NCBI GenBank assembly: GCA_015679605.1
Contig: JAAAVE010000026.1
Span: 23,046 to 43,213, forward strand
Source of the DNA: Podila epigama
Lineage: Eukaryota > Mortierellomycota > Mortierellomycetes > Mortierellales > Mortierellaceae
Reading direction: 5' to 3'
DNA: 20,168 bases
A program made the position numbers and the translations under genes. The notes under the pieces were generated by a model. It ran no database searches. It was not told the origin of the DNA and saw only the letters and a program-made list of their open reading frames with translations. Positions 16,565 through 20,168 of this stretch are shown here, in pieces; position 1 is the first letter of the stretch, and each line of letters begins with the position of its first letter.

Positions 16565-19500
16565 TTACAACGAAAGATGCGCGAGAAATTCGCTACCAAT
16601 GGGCCACTTGGATTTGCCGCCTGTCGATTGTGCATACTGGTCAAACGCTCGGAGCATGCCCCATCCATCCAAATAGTCCATGTCCGCCGCATTCACACGT
16701 TCTGTACCGCCCATGATCCGCGGTGTCAACAATTCGGGTGTAATCAACAGTATCGTCTTACAACGTGCACGCGACAGAGCCACAACCCACCGGTGCACTG
16801 AGAACAAGTGCCGTAGTTCCTTGGCTACCGTCCCGTCACCAAACATTGCAAACCCGACAATCACAAGGTCCGCCTCTTGCCCTTGCATCTTTTCAACCGT
16901 GTCGATCTTGATATGTGCCAAAGGAAACTTTTGCTCAAGTTTTGGCAGATCCACTGCGTGCCTTATAGCGAGTCTTTGGACATGATGCGGAATGGCCACA
17001 AAGACACTGGTTATCGTGCTCACGCCCACCATGGTCAGATAGGACTCGAGCAGTGCGGCTACAACAACCCCTTCTATCAAAGCTGCTGTCCGTGTGTTGG
17101 TCCTGACCTTTTGCGTCACCTCACTCGCAGGATCACTTGTCAACTGCAGCTCGATACAGACGGCCGAATGCTCTGGATCAAGAGCCTTGCGTATCTCGGG
17201 GTGTAGCGTCATACCACGATTCGAACCATATGGTAAAGCTTTCGAGGGATTCTGGACCTTAAAGCCTGGACCATAAATCGAATGCATGAAAACACCAAGT
17301 TGCTTGTTCTAATTTCGAGTGTGTTTGAGGCGTAGAGCGTTAGAACATTCATCATTAGATCAATATTGTCAAGTCTCCCGAGTTCAAGTAAACAAAAAGT
17401 GCACAACAACATATACCATCCTAAAGTTGTCCTGAAGCTGCGATGTACATGGACCAACATCCTGCGCAAGCCGATTCTCGTCCCATTGAAGGTTCACGCG
17501 CTTGTTCTCTGTCGTTCGCATCAAGTTCATCATGATCGACCCCGTGGGGTCGATTGTCTGCGATGACGACGGATAATCTCCTACAATGACGGGTCCCAGC
17601 TGAAGATGATCCCCTGCAACAATGAGGCGTCCAGCCTTCGGGTCCAGGATTTCGATAGCATGGAGTGCATCCACTGTCAGCAGCTGGCTGCCCTCATCGA
17701 TCATCAGCATCTGTACGTTCTGCATGAAGGGGACCGGATTTTTACCATTCGCCGTCTTGCGGATAGCCCATACTGTTCCACAAACGATCCGGACAATGTC
17801 GTTATCACGAGGGTCTTCGTTTCTCCTGGATTTAGCCGCAAGATCGGCAGCATTTGCAGTGATGACACCCTCATACTTTGCAGCCTTGTCGTAGCTACCC
17901 AGTCGATATATGGTCAATGGCCGAATCATGGACTCAAAACCTGCACGAGGTGCGATGGTGTTGTGCAGCTTCAAGATTCGCGCCACAAGGTTGTCGATCG
18001 CAGCATGTGTCAAAGCCGTCAAAACAATCGTCTGAGGTCCTTTGCCTTTACCCTTCATCGAGAGACCTCTCATAATGTCGATAAACTTCAAAATTGTCAG
18101 TGCCAGGAACTGCGTTTTTCCCGAGCCCTAATGGTAGATGGGGAGAGAAGGAGAAAACAAATCATTTGGTCAAACAGAAAGGTATGATATTTCATTACCA
18201 TTGTTGAAAATACACTCTTTATCGACGATCGATCACATACAGGAGGTCCCCAAATGATTTGTAAATGCTGCTGAATCACTTTGCTAAACGCTTGATCCTG
18301 CGAGATGGTCATGTCATAGTGCCGAGCAGAGCTCATAATGGACTCGAGAAACACGTCCTTGCTATTTGTTGGGCATTGAAGACCCCATTTGTTTGGGTTG
18401 CTTACAAGTTCCTAGCAGGGTAAACAAGACATGGTACAAGTTGTTAGTCTTTGCTATCCACCATTGTCTCCAAGCTATTTGAAACACAACACAAGCATCT
18501 AGCTCACAGGACCATATCTTACAAGGAACAAGTTGCTATGCGAATCAAGTTCAACCAACTTTTTCAACGTGGTATTCAAATTTGGCGCGTACAGTCGGCG
18601 CTCCAGAATATACTTTTTCCCAGGCTCCACGTCAAGCTCGACGGTCATTGCATGGTACGAGCCTTTGAGGTATACAATTTTCTTTTCATAGTCAACTGAC
18701 TCGGTACCGACAACTGCTGGTGTTCCAAAGTTGTAGATGTTGAGAACATCCTTCATATCATCATACTTTGCCCTCCTTTCCTGACCCTACCAAAAGGACG
18801 CAAGTGTATGTTTGAGTCTATATTAGTCTGCTATTTCTACTGCCACACATACAGTGTAAAATTATACATCAACAAAAAAAAAAAAAAAAAAAAAAGGTAC
18901 ACAGTTGCTTACCTCGACAGTGTCGGCGCTCAAGACCCATTCCGGAAACGAGTCATTGGCTAGAACTCCTGGGCTCAACTTACTCGTCACAATGAACTTT
19001 GCAATGTACTCTGAGGATTTGCTGACCAAATGAATGTTACCCACACGTTCCACAAACTCCATTTGAAACGAAACCTGCTGCTCAAATGAATCCTCTCTTG
19101 AGAGCAAAACGCGTTTTTCGCGTAGTCTCTGAACGCCCACAATTGTTTCCCATTGCGTAAAGTATGCAAACTGCGCCAGGATGCTACTATTCAAATTAAG
19201 GCGGCTCCGCATCTTGAAGGGTTTCTGAGACGCCAATAAGATAGAACCCAGATTCTTGCACTCGTCACGAAGCAAGCCGTAGAGTGCCAGTAAAATAACG
19301 TTTTGCTGATTTGCCCATTTTTGAAGCCGTGCATTTACTATGGTCATCATCCGAGGTAACGCTCTCTATTAGTATGTTGACTTAGAATAACACAGCAACA
19401 ACATACGATCGCCAGTTTTTTCTTCTTCTTACCTTCTGTTGACTGATATCCGCTTGTCCAGGTCAAAAGAAAAGAATTGTCGTTATACTCTTGGTCACGG

Positions 19501-20168
19501 CGATCGCTGCGGGGGATCACATCTGGAATCTCAATGTCCACCAGATGCGTCATAATATTCGCAAATGAGTATCCTCCCGAGAGGACAAGAAGGGTCCGAA
19601 TCGCGGCTTCAATAGAGAACACTCTCTTGTCATGAGCAAACGTCTTTTGCTGTGGGTTGTTGGTAAGGTCAAGAAGGTCTGGCAGTCGAATGTCCTTTCC
19701 TGCGACCTCAGGCATGGTCAAAAAGCTGGCGTCTTCGTACATATTACCAAGTAACTCCATTGCTCTAGTCTTGGTCACATCTTTCCATCTGTATCTGCTC
19801 GTTGGATCATGAGACACAATCTTCAAAAGGAGGTTTTCGACGTTTGTTTGTGTCGAGCGACTGTAAAAGAAGATCGAGAGGATAGGTGCGTACGACTGTC
19901 TTGATATTTGTGTTAGGAATGTGTGCAATGTCTCGATGAACTCTTCAGTCAAGGAAACATGGGCTGAAAGTAACTTTGCAGGGTCATCAGACCACTGGAT
20001 GGTATTTCCAAGTGTCCGCGAGGGCACGACAAGTTGATCTTTGCAAAGAGTAAGCGCAAATGCGTATGGTAGATTGTGGAATGGATTGAACAGGACGTTC
20101 ACGAGCAGTCGCTCATTGAACTTCATGGGAAGTTCCAACGTCCTCACAGGAAGAACCTTGAGGTAGTA
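16565..20168 (-). CDS. DNA2/NAM7-type superfamily 1 helicase (AAA_11/AAA_12), 5' end outside window
   Basis: A probable ATP-dependent RNA or DNA helicase of the UPF1/Sen1/DNA2 class. Exons on the minus strand: 20168-19433, 19361-18913, 18786-18508, 18411-18241, 18127-17417, 17308-16565; at least 1029 aa, open to the right edge. Motifs in order: Walker A GPPGSGKT (split by the intron 18240-18128), the Ia-type block VLTALTHAAIDNLVARIL, motif II MIDEGSQ (17684-17698), motif III GDHLQLGPVI (about 17590-17614), QDNFRM (17440-17417), motif V EKMQGQEADLVIVGF (about 16845-16890) and motif VI VVALSRARCKTILL (about 16749-16790). The C-terminus ends MDYLDGWGMLRAFDQYAQ, then a short tail. The roughly 540 residues visible before Walker A match no domain I can name; a segment (GSYHAMTVELDVEPGKKYILE) could be a beta-barrel-like insertion. 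All introns are 71-126 nt. Confidence 0.88.
18874..18895. repeat. A-homopolymer in a helicase intron
   Basis: A run of about 22 A on + (T on the coding strand) lies inside the intron 18912-18787, near its 5' end. Confidence 0.85.

Noticed and set aside
17606-18187. Plus-strand open frame of 193 aa
   Set aside because: It lies exactly antisense to helicase motifs Ia-III and shows no domain of its own.
1-20168. Biosynthetic cluster, mobile element or viral remnant
   Set aside because: The neighbouring genes are functionally unrelated and no transposase, terminal repeats or reverse transcriptase are seen. One P450 alone does not make a cluster.

Overview
The window looks like nuclear DNA of a filamentous fungus. 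Genes are broken by many short GT-AG introns (about 57-183 nt) with TACTAAC-like branch points and T-rich tracts, untranslated regions are rich in homopolymers, and there are no operons. The gene repertoire (COP9 signalosome subunit, P450, B-type cyclin, DNA2/NAM7-type helicase, an MDC1-like protein with FHA and BRCT domains) suggests an early-diverging lineage such as Mucoromycota. That placement is inference; nothing in the sequence proves it.

Layout, left to right: (1) the 3' end of a chromate-transporter gene on +; (2) a hypothetical coiled-coil/basic protein on -; (3) a candidate small membrane protein and a tRNA-Leu(AAG), both on -; (4) an eight-exon gene on + whose product reads FHA - SQ/TQ-rich linker - tandem BRCT, the architecture of the DNA-damage mediator MDC1/Mdb1; (5) a three-exon mitotic B-type cyclin on + with a KEN box and a very long disordered N-terminus; (6) an eight-exon cytochrome P450 on +, including an 11-nt microexon; (7) convergent to it, COP9 signalosome subunit 7 on - (PCI domain, six exons); (8) an acidic, alanine-rich protein on - with a C-terminal domain resembling DUF3759/CipC; (9) a superfamily 1 DNA2/NAM7-type helicase on -, running off the right edge.

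I joined exons by hand from splice signals, reading frame and domain continuity. The P450, CSN7, cyclin, DUF3759-like and helicase models close in frame (P450 524 aa, CSN7 289 aa, cyclin 747 aa, DUF3759-like 377 aa, helicase at least 1029 aa). The MDC1-like model also closes (894 aa), but its second FHA half (about 3291-3973) is uncertain.

The most notable item is the MDC1-like gene. Across its predicted intron junction, the BRCT phosphate-pocket residues (S-G, then R and K at the same spacing as in human MDC1) appear conserved, and the linker carries eleven SQ/TQ sites including a repeated DAPTQ motif. The MDC1-like gene and the B-type cyclin are adjacent on the same strand. Otherwise the neighbours are functionally unrelated housekeeping or accessory genes, and I see no cluster, mobile element or CRISPR-like system.
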